DNA of 64,000 bases from positions 1,426,001-1,490,000 of the forward strand of contig JACKPC010000001.1 in assembly GCA_024233835.1 (NCBI GenBank), given 5' to 3'. Positions 1-9,185 of this stretch are shown here, piece by piece (the first letter of the stretch is position 1; each line of letters starts with the position of its first letter). This DNA comes from Leptospiraceae bacterium. Its GTDB lineage: Bacteria; Spirochaetota; Leptospiria; Leptospirales; Leptospiraceae. The translations under genes were made by a program, and so were the position numbers. Under the pieces are notes generated by a model that worked only from the letters and a program-made list of their open reading frames with translations, was not told where the DNA came from and did no database searches.

Positions 1-839
1 GGCAAATGCTTATATTTGCAGACAATCAAAAAATCGAGGAACACCTACTTTCTTCTTTTAAGAAGTTTAAAGATAAGACGGAAGAGCAAATCCGCTTAAA
101 CAATGAGGGGAAAAACTTTGTTACTGTTGTTCAGGGAGAATTGGAAGTCAGCAGCACGATTGCTTCAAAAGCCAATATGGAAACGAATAAGGCTTTTTCT
201 GCCGGCAAAGAGAGTATTGTAAAATTAGAGGAAATTCGAAATACAATAGATAGACTCAAACAGGAATCCAGGCGAATAGAAGAAATTTCGAGATCAATAA
301 ATGAAATAGCTGATAGAACAAATCTTCTTTCTCTGAATGCTTCTATTGAATCGGCCAGGGCCGGTGTACATGGAAAAGGTTTTGTAGTGGTTGCAGGAGA
401 AGTTTCGAAACTGGCAGACAAGAGTATGGAGTCATCGAGAGAAATTGGGGGAATTATCAATTCTTCTATACAAACAATTAATGAGGCTTCTAAGAGTATT
501 AAAAATATTTCTTATTCTATCAGTGAAATCAGTATGTTTATTGAAAGCGATAAAAAATTTCTCACTACTTTTGGGGAAGTGGTAAAGAGACAGGAAGAGA
601 ATATATCAAAATTAGTAAGAAATCTTGATATTTCCAGCCAGGAGTCGAGGGAAATTGATTTATTGGCCGATGAAAACCTCTCCCGGCTTTCGAGTTCTGA
701 AGATAGAAAGAAACAGCTTCACCGCTTTGCCACCAAGCTAAAAAATATGTCCGGGAATATAGATGATATTTCTGACAACCTCTATTCCTACATAACCAAA
801 CTGAATAAAAAATTGCAGGAAGCGAGGCGTATTCATTAG
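1..839 (+). CDS. Methyl-accepting chemotaxis protein, C-terminal part (5' end outside window)
   Basis: This is the cytoplasmic signalling part of a chemoreceptor, which passes ligand signals to CheA/CheW. The reading frame is open to the window edge, so the first ATG at position 6 is probably internal and the sensor domain is missing. The diagnostic hairpin tip is present: EIADRTNLLSLNASIESARA followed by GKGFVVVAGEV about 15 residues later. Long heptad-repeat helices flank it. No membrane segment lies in the visible part. The stop codon overlaps the stop of the convergent lipoprotein gene by four bases. The family is certain; the ligand cannot be told. Confidence 0.9.
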   Translation, partial: QMLIFADNQKIEEHLLSSFKKFKDKTEEQIRLNNEGKNFVTVVQGELEVSSTIASKANMETNKAFSAGKESIVKLEEIRNTIDRLKQESRRIEEISRSINEIADRTNLLSLNASIESARAGVHGKGFVVVAGEVSKLADKSMESSREIGGIINSSIQTINEASKSIKNISYSISEISMFIESDKKFLTTFGEVVKRQEENISKLVRNLDISSQESREIDLLADENLSRLSSSEDRKKQLHRFATKLKNMSGNIDDISDNLYSYITKLNKKLQEARRIH

Positions 840-1831
840 TCCAACCTTATATAATACGGAATAAAACCTAACTGGTTAGATTTATCAATGTCGATGTAGG
901 TTGTAATTTCTTCATTTATTTTTTGAACCCAGACTACGCTTGCACTAAGAGTTGCATTTTTGATTTTTTCTTCTTTTCCCTGTAGAGTAGCTTCTATTAC
1001 TTTTTTAACCGTTTGAATGTTAATAGCTTCCGTGCCTCTGTGCAGGTTAATAATCAACCAGCCGGTCAAGCCGGTAATGACACCTACAAACTCTTTCTTT
1101 CCCCTTTCGTTTACGCAATTGGAATAGTCCTGAAAATTTGGCGATATATTTTTAGGTTGAGTCTGGGTTCCGATTTCAATGTATAACAATTCGGCTTTAG
1201 TGGTACTCTGTTCATCCAATTCATTATCTATCTGGATTCGGAAAATACTACTGAGTTCCGCCAGATGTTTTTTATCCAGGGTTTTATCTTCAGTTTTCAG
1301 GGTATTTTCGAAATCAGCAGAGAGGGAAGTTATTATTTTTTTCTTATAAATCTGGGAAAGAGAGATAGATTTTGGATGCTGAGAAATTCTTGCATATTTT
1401 GTAAACTCATCATAGTGACTACTATGGCAGGATCTGTATTCGAGTTGCTCGGAAAAAAGATTTCGACTTCGTTCACTTTTATTAATCACCTGATAAATAT
1501 AATTAGACCAGACTTTTTTAGCCAACTTTTCAAAGATACCTGTTCTATCTATTTTATGAGATTCTTCTTTGAGCTTTTTTACATCCTCTTTAATATCCTG
1601 ATTGTGAATGTCATTCGGATCAATTAAAAATTCCGAATAAGTAATTTCATGAGCCTTCTGCCAGAAGCCCTGAGTAGGTTTACAATCATTTGCATCTTTG
1701 TTGTATAAGGTATAGGGGCATAATTCTTCGGTAGGGACATTCCGTATCCCCAGTTGCCTCGGAACGCTCGAACAATGAGCGGATAAGAATAACACTGTAA
1801 ACAATAGAATTTTTCTTATACTTTTATTCAT
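836..1831 (-). CDS. Putative lipoprotein of unknown function
   Basis: I do not recognise the family. The 331-residue product starts with a basic n-region and a hydrophobic stretch ending in LSAHC (Cys20), which fits a relaxed spirochaetal lipobox, although His before the Cys is unusual. The rest is hydrophilic with scattered cysteines and no membrane segments, so a periplasmic or outer-membrane-anchored protein is likely. The C-terminal part (about residues 265-325) reads like a small beta-rich domain. It is convergent with the chemoreceptor gene. The role is unknown. Confidence 0.7.
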   Translation of the reverse strand: MNKSIRKILLFTVLFLSAHCSSVPRQLGIRNVPTEELCPYTLYNKDANDCKPTQGFWQKAHEITYSEFLIDPNDIHNQDIKEDVKKLKEESHKIDRTGIFEKLAKKVWSNYIYQVINKSERSRNLFSEQLEYRSCHSSHYDEFTKYARISQHPKSISLSQIYKKKIITSLSADFENTLKTEDKTLDKKHLAELSSIFRIQIDNELDEQSTTKAELLYIEIGTQTQPKNISPNFQDYSNCVNERGKKEFVGVITGLTGWLIINLHRGTEAINIQTVKKVIEATLQGKEEKIKNATLSASVVWVQKINEEITTYIDIDKSNQLGFIPYYIRLD

Positions 1832-2007
1832 CTACATTAGACTCTATCGAAATAGTTTAATTTTCTTCTATTCATAAATAATGAATCGGTAATTCCTGTC
1901 TTTTTTTATTGAGTAGGCATAAAGTGAGTTTAATTATCCGAATCTCTTCTTGACAGGGCAAAGAGGGAAAGAGAGTATGAGTGAAAGATTCATTTCGGAG
2001 GATAATT

Positions 2008-2607
2008 TTGTTTAAAAAAATTGCTTTTTTTCTATTTCTTGTCTTTTTGCTTTCTTATTGTAAGCCTTCTACGAAAACCTGTTCCTTTATTTACGAACCT
2101 AAAACTACTAATCTCGAATGGACTGCCTATAAATTTACCCAGATGCTGGGTGTGAAAGGAAGTTTTAAAGATGTAGATGTAAAGGGCTTGAAAGCAGGTA
2201 AAACTATAGAAGAATCGGTGACCGATTTAACATTTTCCATTAAAACCTCCGGTGTTGATACCAAGCTTCCGGAACGTGATGCAAAGCTTGTAAAATACTT
2301 TTTTGCAAAACTTCTTAAGGGAGAAACCTTAGAAGGTAAATTTCAAAATGTCGGCTTAAACAAAGCTGATTTAGTATTGAAAATCAATAATGAAGAAAAA
2401 ACAATACCACTTGAATACAGTATAGAAAATGAGACCAGGGTAAGCCTAAAAACCAAAATCAACCTTTTAGATTGGAATGCAAAAGAAGCACTTGATTCAT
2501 TAAATGCGATTTGTAAAGATCTACATACCGGAACAGATGGAATTTCAAAACTCTGGCCGGATGTAGAAATCAAAGTAGTTTCAACTTTTCAAAAAAAATG
2601 TGAATAA
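2008..2607 (+). CDS. YceI-like lipoprotein
   Basis: This secreted YceI-family protein has a lipocalin-like barrel that binds lipid or isoprenoid ligands in other bacteria. I chose TTG at 2008 because a clear Shine-Dalgarno sequence (CGGAGG, about 1996-2001) lies six bases upstream and the product then begins directly with a lipoprotein signal (MFKKIAFFLFLVFLLSYC). The alternative GTG at 1981 gives an awkward nine-residue extension. The YceI-type pattern LEWTAYKFT...GVKGSF follows the signal. Cysteines at the mature N-terminus, in ICKDLHTGTDG and at the C-terminus are shared with the next gene, with which it forms a coupled pair. The ligand is unknown. Confidence 0.75.
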   Translation: MFKKIAFFLFLVFLLSYCKPSTKTCSFIYEPKTTNLEWTAYKFTQMLGVKGSFKDVDVKGLKAGKTIEESVTDLTFSIKTSGVDTKLPERDAKLVKYFFAKLLKGETLEGKFQNVGLNKADLVLKINNEEKTIPLEYSIENETRVSLKTKINLLDWNAKEALDSLNAICKDLHTGTDGISKLWPDVEIKVVSTFQKKCE

Positions 2608-2608
2608 T

Positions 2609-3199
2609 ATGAGATACTTTTTCAGCTTCTATATCCTGTTTTTTAGCCTTCAGCCTTTGTTTTCAAAAGAATGTAAATTCTTTTTTGATAGATATAACTC
2701 GCATCTACAGTGGACGGCTTATAAATTTACAGAGAAAATAGGGGTTGATGGTACATTTAGCCGGTTTAAAGTAAAAAATCTGAGACCTTCTGAGTCCATT
2801 ATGAAAACGGTTGGTGGAATTGTTTTTGCTATTGACCCGGCGAGCATTAATACAATGAATAAAACCAGGGATCGAGTGATTCTTCGCCATTTCTTCGGAA
2901 ACCTGAAAGGACGAAAAAAGATTTATGGAACATTTCGAAATATTTATTCAGACTCAGCCCAATTAGTTTTGAGTATGAATAAGAAGAAAATCAAGACCCC
3001 GGTTAAATATTCGATTATCGGAGAAGACCAACTGGAAGTAAGCGGAACTTTGGATCTCACGGAATGGAATGCTCAAAAAGCTCTTCATAAGCTAAACATT
3101 GCCTGTACAGATACCCATAAAGGTAAGGATGGTTTGAGTTATCTCTGGCCTCTTGTAGATTTTAAAGTAATTGCTAAATTTACAAAAGCGTGTAAGTAG
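2609..3199 (+). CDS. YceI-like secreted protein, paralogue of the preceding gene
   Basis: This tandem paralogue of the upstream YceI-like lipoprotein has the same LQWTAYKFTEKIGVDGTF opening and the same C-terminal block (CTDTHKGKDGLSYLWP, then F.KAC). It has an ordinary cleavable signal peptide ending near LFSKEC and no clear lipobox, so it is probably soluble in the periplasm while its partner is lipid-anchored. ATG 2609 lies one base after the upstream TAA; a GTG at 2600 is an alternative. Either start implies translational coupling. A shared ligand, with one anchored and one free form, is my inference. Confidence 0.72.
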   Translation: MRYFFSFYILFFSLQPLFSKECKFFFDRYNSHLQWTAYKFTEKIGVDGTFSRFKVKNLRPSESIMKTVGGIVFAIDPASINTMNKTRDRVILRHFFGNLKGRKKIYGTFRNIYSDSAQLVLSMNKKKIKTPVKYSIIGEDQLEVSGTLDLTEWNAQKALHKLNIACTDTHKGKDGLSYLWPLVDFKVIAKFTKACK

Positions 3200-3362
3200 G
3201 GATTTTTGATTAGAAATAAGTATATACCTTACACATAGGGCCGAATTCCTTCTGTTCTTAGCTGACTCTCTTTTAATTAAAGAAAAACTTCCGGTTTTTT
3301 AAGGATAAACCCAAACGATAGATAATTGTTCTGGATGAAACATAATTTTGAGGTTTTTGAGG

Positions 3363-3818
3363 ATGAAAAAATCAATCTACAGTCTCTTCATTTTAACTCT
3401 ATTCTTCCTTTTTTCCTGTATTCGGGCTATTGATTACTATAATGCGAGGGGGGCAGAAACGGATATGTCAAATTTCATGAAACAGGCCGGTCTTCCGACT
3501 AAAAATCTCGAGTGTAGGATGTTAGATGGTAGCAGAATTTTCACCTGCCTAATTGATATCAATGAAGAAGAAGTCCAAAAGTTGATTCGGAACTTTAAGC
3601 TATTACCGGGAAAAGCAGATATGGTAAAACCCTATCCTCCTAAGGAGTCTTCACCTGTTGGATGTGAAGAACTCCCTGATTTTTCCCCCGATTTAATAGA
3701 GGAATACAGAACCGAAAAATATAGGCCGAAAGAAACCGGTGGTTTTGATTTTTTTCGTATTTTATTTAATAAAACTGAAAAAAAAGGCTGTATTCATAGC
3801 GCTTATGGATACGGATAA
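3363..3818 (+). CDS. Small putative lipoprotein of unknown function
   Basis: I do not recognise the family. From ATG 3363 the product is about 151 residues and begins MKKSIYSLFILTLFFLFSC, a typical lipoprotein signal with lipobox LFSC. An upstream TTG (3348) would add five residues before the signal. The mature part is cysteine-rich (ECRM, FTCL, VGCEE, KGCIH), suggesting disulfides in the periplasm, and it contains a proline-rich middle. It stands alone between the YceI pair and fliY. Confidence 0.65.
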   Translation: MKKSIYSLFILTLFFLFSCIRAIDYYNARGAETDMSNFMKQAGLPTKNLECRMLDGSRIFTCLIDINEEEVQKLIRNFKLLPGKADMVKPYPPKESSPVGCEELPDFSPDLIEEYRTEKYRPKETGGFDFFRILFNKTEKKGCIHSAYGYG

Positions 3819-3971
3819 TGAAAGAAACCTATCTTCTTGTTTTAAGGTTTTTCAATAAATGACGATACTAAATAGCGAACCGGTACGTGAAAAAACTATG
3901 GCCGGAAAATCGGGTGACAAATTTCTTAGATTTATTATCCTGAAGAATATCTAATTTGGAGTTTAAATGCT

Positions 3972-5078
3972 ATGGGTGAAGGCTCACTTTCGCAAGACGA
4001 GATAGATGCACTATTGGCAGGTGCCGATGATACTCCTTTCGCTGATCCGGGAAGTGGAGGTGGTGGCGGTAGCACAATTGTACCTCCTATGTCTCCGGTA
4101 GATAAAGAGCTACTGGCTGATATCTATAATTCTGCCTTTCAGATGGGTTCGGGAACGCTTTCTTCGCTTTTATCCAAGCAATCCAGGTTTTCTCCGATAG
4201 ATGTTCAGGTAAAAAAGCCGGCGGAATTAACTCGTTCTCTCGGAAATAATAACGCCTATGTAAGTGCCAAATTCCTTTCCCAGGAAGTCAGCGGGAAGTT
4301 TACCTTATTGATGCCAGCTGATGATGCTTCCAAATTGGCCAGTGTTTTTATGGGGGGAATGGCAAAAGGTGATGTAGCAAGCCGAATGAAAGACCTGAAA
4401 AGCTGTATGGAACCGGTTTTGAATACAGCAAATAGTGTTATACAACAGAAACTTGGGATTATTCTTCCTGTTTCTTCGTATGATGCAAATATAGCAGCTT
4501 CCTCGAATGACATACCCATGCCGGAAGGTAATCAGATTGTTCAGATGATATTTAATCTGGAAGTGGATGGTCTGCCTACTTTTAAAATGAATGTTTTCTT
4601 AAGCCTTCCAACTGCTGAAAATATTCTTGCATTAACCCGAAAGCACCAGGTTACCCAGCAACAGGCCCAAGAAGTTCATAATATGGGAGGTGGAGGCATT
4701 AATATTCAGCATAATCCGGCAGCTTCTGCTTATAGTGGAATGTCTCAGGCGCAACAGGTTCCAATAAAGGGAGTGGGTTTCCCTTCTTTATCTACAGCAG
4801 GTGCTCCACAGCAGGGAGGAAACCTGAACCTGCTTATGGACGTACAGATGTCCCTTACAGTGGAACTCGGAAGAACCAAGATGTATATCAAAGACATTCT
4901 GGGTCTCGGAGAGGGTTCTATTATCGAGTTGGATAAACTGGCCGGCGAGCCGGTTGACCTCCTTGTGAATGGAAAACTGATTGCTAAAGGTGAGGTTGTG
5001 GTAATCGATGAAAACTTCGGTGTGCGGGTAACGGATATTGTGAGTCCAACCGACCGACTCAAAACCGAAGGCAAATAA
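3972..5078 (+). CDS. fliY: Flagellar motor switch protein, FliY/FliN type
   Basis: This is a C-ring component that binds CheY-P and helps set rotation direction. At 368 residues it is much longer than classic FliN. It has an N-terminal switch peptide SLSQDEIDALLAG (residues 5-17, as in FliM and FliY), a glycine-rich linker, a CheC/CheX-like middle region (about 45-225), a Gln/Gly-rich linker, and a C-terminal SpoA domain (about 283-362) with LTVELGRTKM and LDKLAGEPVDLLVNG. GGAG at 3958 precedes ATG 3972. It is a single gene ended by a strong hairpin terminator. FliY and extended FliN naming overlap in spirochaetes. Confidence 0.88.
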   Translation: MGEGSLSQDEIDALLAGADDTPFADPGSGGGGGSTIVPPMSPVDKELLADIYNSAFQMGSGTLSSLLSKQSRFSPIDVQVKKPAELTRSLGNNNAYVSAKFLSQEVSGKFTLLMPADDASKLASVFMGGMAKGDVASRMKDLKSCMEPVLNTANSVIQQKLGIILPVSSYDANIAASSNDIPMPEGNQIVQMIFNLEVDGLPTFKMNVFLSLPTAENILALTRKHQVTQQQAQEVHNMGGGGINIQHNPAASAYSGMSQAQQVPIKGVGFPSLSTAGAPQQGGNLNLLMDVQMSLTVELGRTKMYIKDILGLGEGSIIELDKLAGEPVDLLVNGKLIAKGEVVVIDENFGVRVTDIVSPTDRLKTEGK

Positions 5079-5088
5079 AAACAAAATA

Positions 5089-5120
5089 AGCGACTGTCCA
5101 AAAGGAAGTCGCTTTCTTTT
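5089..5120. terminator. Bidirectional intrinsic terminator
   Basis: Perfect 7-bp arms AGCGACT (5089-5095) and AGTCGCT (5107-5113) flank an 11-base loop. On the plus strand they are followed by TTCTTTT. Read on the minus strand the same stem is followed by TATTTTGTTTTTATTT. It therefore can end both fliY and the convergent FG-GAP lipoprotein gene. Confidence 0.85.
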
Positions 5121-5191
5121 ATCCTATTGTTTCCCTGTTTTTTAAAAGACTGAAATCATAAAAACTATGTACCTTACATTTCGGTAAAGCC

Positions 5192-7876
5192 CTATTGGTA
5201 TTTAAAAATATAAGCGGCACCGGAATCAGTAGCTGCGTTATCATTAGTAATACTGGCATTATCTGTGTTATAGATTGTATTCAAATTATTGTCTTCACGA
5301 GAACTACCGACTATGATATATTTACCACTGATATAAACAGTTTGGCCGAACTGATCCCCTGCTTTAGTATTTGTTGCTTTCAGGTAAGCATCCTGTGTCC
5401 AGATTCCTGTAACCACGTTTCTTTTGAAAACATAAACCGCTCCGGCATCTGTAGCCGAATCATCATCTGTAAAACTGGCATTATCAGTATTATTGATAGT
5501 CGTAGATACATTGTCTTCTAAATAGGCAGAAACTACGGCATAATTACCACTGATAGAGATAGAGTTTACGCCAAATTTATCACCGACACCTGTGTTGGTG
5601 GGTTTTAAATAGGCATCCTGTATCCAGTTTCCTGTTGTTTCATCTCTTTTAAAAATATAGGCAGCACCGGAGTCTGTAGATAAGTCGTTATCTGTGAAAC
5701 TGGCATTGTCTGTGTTGTTAATCCCTGTAAAATTACTATCTTCAGTTCGGGCTCCGACAATAGCGAAATTTCCACTGATAGCAACAGAACTGGCGAAATT
5801 ATCCCCGGCGGCTGTATTACTTCCTTTCAGGTAGGCATCCTGTATCCAATCACCTGTAGTCGGATCTCTTTTAAAAATATAAGCTGCACCGGAATCAGTA
5901 GCTGCGTTGTCATCAGCAATACTACTGTTGTCTACATTATTAATAGAAGTTGAACTATTGTCTTCGGTAATAGCAGCAACGATTAAATAGTCTCCACTCA
6001 TAGCAAGTCTCTGGCCGAATGAATCGCTTGCTTCTGCGTTGGAGGCTTTCAGATAAGCATCCAGAATCCAATCACCTGTGGTCGAATCTCTTTTAAACAC
6101 ATAGACAGCACCGGCACTTGCAGCTGAATCGTCATCTGTAAAACTCGCATTATCTGTATTATTTATGGAAGTAAAATTGCTGCTTTCTCCGGATGCTCCC
6201 ACGGCTGCATAGTTTCCACTTATTGTAACACCGGTACCAAATTTATCTACGGGTCCAGCATTGGTAGCTTTTAAATAAGCATCCTGAATCCAGTTGCCGG
6301 AAGAGTCTCTTTTGAAGATATAGGCTGCACCGCTAGCGTTGACAAATGTGGTATCGGTAATACTCCCATTGTCGGTATTGTTGATAGAAGTCGAGCCATT
6401 ATCTTCATCGGGTGCACCAGCAATGATGTAATCACCACTTATGGCAACTTGCCAGCCAAAATTATCTACAGCCTCAGCATTTGTTGTTTTTAAATAGGCA
6501 TCCTGAATCCAATCACCTGTAGTCGCATCTCTTTTAAATACATAGACAGCACCCGAGTCAGCAACCGAGTTGTCATCTATAAAACTGGCATTGTCGGTAT
6601 TGTTGATAGTAGTGGAGCTATTGTCTTCAGAATTTACTGCAACTACCGCATAATCACCATCAATTGCAACTCTGGAACCAAAACCATTACTCGCGTCATT
6701 ATTGCTGGCTTTTAAATAGGCATCCTGTATCCAGACACCATCTTTGATTGTAATAGGAAGAATTGTGTTAATATTTCCGAAACTATTTGCTGCTGTAATT
6801 GTATAATTTTGGCTCGCAGTAATTGTATCTGGAGTTCCGCTTATAGTGCAATTAGTCGTATTTAAACTCAAGCCTGAGGGCAGAGCAGGAGATACGCTAC
6901 AAGTAGTTATTGCTCCTACTAAAGTCGGACTTATGCTTACAGCAATATTCTGGGATAAATTATAACTTGTGTTTGGGTAGGCGATACCGAGGAGTATTTC
7001 TGTTTTAATTTCTTCCATTAGGGAATTTATAAATGAGCTTGAATCCACTTGAGTATCGTTTGTAGTTGTGGTAGTATCAGGGTTTTGGTCTACGGATGAA
7101 GGAGTGCTTGTATCTTCTGTAATTGTAGCTACTTCATAAGTTATTTGGATATTAGAAGGAATTGTAATATCCAATTTCGTAGTATCATTTTTGATTTCTT
7201 CGAGAGATTCTTTGGTTGTTTTAGAGCTTAAATCAATTTTAATATCTCCCATATCTTTAATCGGAGTTTTAACCGAAATTGTATTTATTTTTCCGGCTTT
7301 TAAATTTATTGTATATTCTCCATTACTGTCTGTTAGGCCTCCTATCGTGTTATCAGTGATGATTCCTTCTGAAAGAAGGTCTCCGGTACAGGAGAAAATC
7401 GTGAATCTATCTGATTCGGCCTGGATCTCATTATTATAATAATAAACAATAGATTGACCTGAGCGAATATTGTTCAGCTTTGCAATGGACTGAATTTTTT
7501 TATTTGTGCTACTCCCATAATAAACTTCATAGCAAGCATTTGAAGACTTCTGCTCAAATAAATCCGGCTGAATGATTTTCACACATCGTAGATAATTTTT
7601 TTTGAAAGAGTAATCAACGCAACGAATAGTATCATTTGAATTCTGCCTTCCCTTTTTGGAAAGACTGCTGGAAATACCTGTTGTGTTCAGGATGAGTACA
7701 GAGTTTGAGATAGGTTTTCCATTTGCATCGTTTAGCTTGCCCTTGATGGACATAGATACTTTTTGCTTATTATCATTTTGCAAAAAGAAAAGACGTATCA
7801 AAGAATCCTTCCCATCTGAAGAAGTAATCTTACAGGATAAAAGAAAAAAAAATGGAAAATAGATTAGAATTCTCAA
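5192..7876 (-). CDS. Large FG-GAP-repeat lipoprotein with Ig-like domain
   Basis: This is a surface-type lipoprotein with signal MRILIYFPFFFLLSC (Cys15). Order of parts: lipoprotein signal; an N-terminal region that may hold a small beta-sandwich (about 40-230); a Thr/Ser-rich linker (about 255-280); a putative Ig (He_PIG-like) domain around residues 295-375 with ALPSGLSLN and ISGTPD; then seven repeats of about 72-75 residues, each running from W[IT]xDAYLK through a GDYxxVGA-type strand and INNTDNAS to GAxYxFKR. Seven FG-GAP repeats suggest a seven-bladed beta-propeller, usually an adhesion or recognition platform. No partner gene is adjacent. The ligand is unknown. Confidence 0.8.
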   Translation of the reverse strand: MRILIYFPFFFLLSCKITSSDGKDSLIRLFFLQNDNKQKVSMSIKGKLNDANGKPISNSVLILNTTGISSSLSKKGRQNSNDTIRCVDYSFKKNYLRCVKIIQPDLFEQKSSNACYEVYYGSSTNKKIQSIAKLNNIRSGQSIVYYYNNEIQAESDRFTIFSCTGDLLSEGIITDNTIGGLTDSNGEYTINLKAGKINTISVKTPIKDMGDIKIDLSSKTTKESLEEIKNDTTKLDITIPSNIQITYEVATITEDTSTPSSVDQNPDTTTTTNDTQVDSSSFINSLMEEIKTEILLGIAYPNTSYNLSQNIAVSISPTLVGAITTCSVSPALPSGLSLNTTNCTISGTPDTITASQNYTITAANSFGNINTILPITIKDGVWIQDAYLKASNNDASNGFGSRVAIDGDYAVVAVNSEDNSSTTINNTDNASFIDDNSVADSGAVYVFKRDATTGDWIQDAYLKTTNAEAVDNFGWQVAISGDYIIAGAPDEDNGSTSINNTDNGSITDTTFVNASGAAYIFKRDSSGNWIQDAYLKATNAGPVDKFGTGVTISGNYAAVGASGESSNFTSINNTDNASFTDDDSAASAGAVYVFKRDSTTGDWILDAYLKASNAEASDSFGQRLAMSGDYLIVAAITEDNSSTSINNVDNSSIADDNAATDSGAAYIFKRDPTTGDWIQDAYLKGSNTAAGDNFASSVAISGNFAIVGARTEDSNFTGINNTDNASFTDNDLSTDSGAAYIFKRDETTGNWIQDAYLKPTNTGVGDKFGVNSISISGNYAVVSAYLEDNVSTTINNTDNASFTDDDSATDAGAVYVFKRNVVTGIWTQDAYLKATNTKAGDQFGQTVYISGKYIIVGSSREDNNLNTIYNTDNASITNDNAATDSGAAYIFKYQ
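5195..6740 (-). repeat. Seven tandem FG-GAP coding repeats (about 220 bp each)
   Basis: The C-terminal half of the lipoprotein gene consists of seven head-to-tail repeats. Blocks encoding WIQDAYLK, INNTDNASFTDD and DSGAAYIFKRD are nearly identical at DNA level between copies, while the strands between them differ. This layout favours copy-number change by recombination. Confidence 0.85.
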
Positions 7877-7945
7877 AGCATAAGCTCCTATGAACTTTTA
7901 AATTAATCTATAGTTTACCACTTTTCCTGTTTTTGTCGTCTTCGC

Positions 7946-9052
7946 TCATGAGTTAGGACTTTTTTTTCGAAATTCTGAAGGAGAAAGACCAAAACTTTCT
8001 TTGAAAACGCGGTTGAATGTTGATTTTGAATTAAACCCACAGCGAAAGGCTATATTCAATACTGTATCATTTTTATTTTCTGGGTTTTCGAGTAACTTCT
8101 TTGCTTCCCTGATTCGCCAATCATTTATATACTTAAAGAAGTTCATTTGTTTTTCTATGTTAATGACCATAGTCAGGTGGTAAGGAGATATATCTAATTG
8201 CTTTGCCAGTATATCCAGTGTTAAATTTTCATCGAGAAAGAGCTTTTCTTTTTCTAAATAGATTTCTAATTTTTTGAGGTAGCTCGTTCTTTTTTCCGGT
8301 GATAGGCTTTGTTTCGCATATTTCGCCTGACTTTTCTTCTCTGAAGAAGGAATGAATGGCTTTTTAATATAATAGAAAACCAGAATATAACTGAGAAACA
8401 ATGTAATCCCTGCTCCCGGGGAGCTAATGGGAAATAAAGGAGTTCTTTTCCACATGTCAAGAATTGAAATTCCGATCGCAAGAAGAGCCCAAACAGATAG
8501 TGTTGAAATAATAATCTTAAGATAAAAAATATGAAAGCGAATAAGGGGTAATAATTTATCGTAATGAAACTGGTACTTTTTTATCCATTTGAAAGATAAA
8601 GAATAAAAAGAAAGATTATAACAACCATTTAAAAAACTCAGGGCATAGGTATAAATTCTTACAACTTTTACCTGTTTTTTAATGCTTAGAGGATCCCTTA
8701 ATTCTTCAAATAGGAAATACATGAACAGATGGATAAGAAACATGAGTATAACAGGAATGAAAACCTTTTTATCTTTATGAAGATGAAATTCTCTGAAATA
8801 TAAGATAGATCTTGTATAAAAAAAGACTAGAGGTCCGAGAAGAAAATAGATGGGAAAAACCAAAAATGGAAAGTAAACAAGTAGTTTTCCGGAGGTTAAA
8901 AAAGATAAGCCCAATATAGAAAAGGATGCCAGAATAGATACAATACCGAGCAAATACCAGCCCTGTCTTTCTTTGTAGTTAGAGACCAGAAGAGCGATAA
9001 TTAAGAAATATAAAGCAATATTGGCTATAATAAGTTCATTTATAAAATCCAT
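7946..9052 (-). CDS. Membrane-anchored AraC-family transcriptional regulator
   Basis: The first part (about residues 1-230) holds about seven hydrophobic helices, starting FINELIIANIALYFLIIALL. The last 100 residues are an AraC/XylS double helix-turn-helix: LTLDILAKQLDISPYHLTMV for the first HTH, then NIAFRCGFNSKSTFNRVFKE and the family end motif GLSPSEFRK. Seven-helix AraC proteins are common in Leptospira and are thought to sense a membrane or small hydrophobic signal. The target genes are not evident; the adjacent FG-GAP gene on the same strand is a possible one. The DNA-binding domain is sure, the sensor part inferred. Confidence 0.85.
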   Translation of the reverse strand: MDFINELIIANIALYFLIIALLVSNYKERQGWYLLGIVSILASFSILGLSFLTSGKLLVYFPFLVFPIYFLLGPLVFFYTRSILYFREFHLHKDKKVFIPVILMFLIHLFMYFLFEELRDPLSIKKQVKVVRIYTYALSFLNGCYNLSFYSLSFKWIKKYQFHYDKLLPLIRFHIFYLKIIISTLSVWALLAIGISILDMWKRTPLFPISSPGAGITLFLSYILVFYYIKKPFIPSSEKKSQAKYAKQSLSPEKRTSYLKKLEIYLEKEKLFLDENLTLDILAKQLDISPYHLTMVINIEKQMNFFKYINDWRIREAKKLLENPENKNDTVLNIAFRCGFNSKSTFNRVFKESFGLSPSEFRKKSPNS

Positions 9053-9185
9053 ATAAGCAGATATCTCCTCTGGTATGAATTAATTATAGGAAGTAGTGCT
9101 TTATATTTCAAGCAATTCGTTAATTTCTCCGGGTCAGGGTTTTATATTCTGGAAAACACTTGATAAGCGGGCGGTAAGTTAGTTT

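Noticed and set aside
1950..1981. TTGACA upstream of the YceI pair with TATGAG as -10
   Set aside because: Spacing is 20 bases, too long for a confident promoter call.
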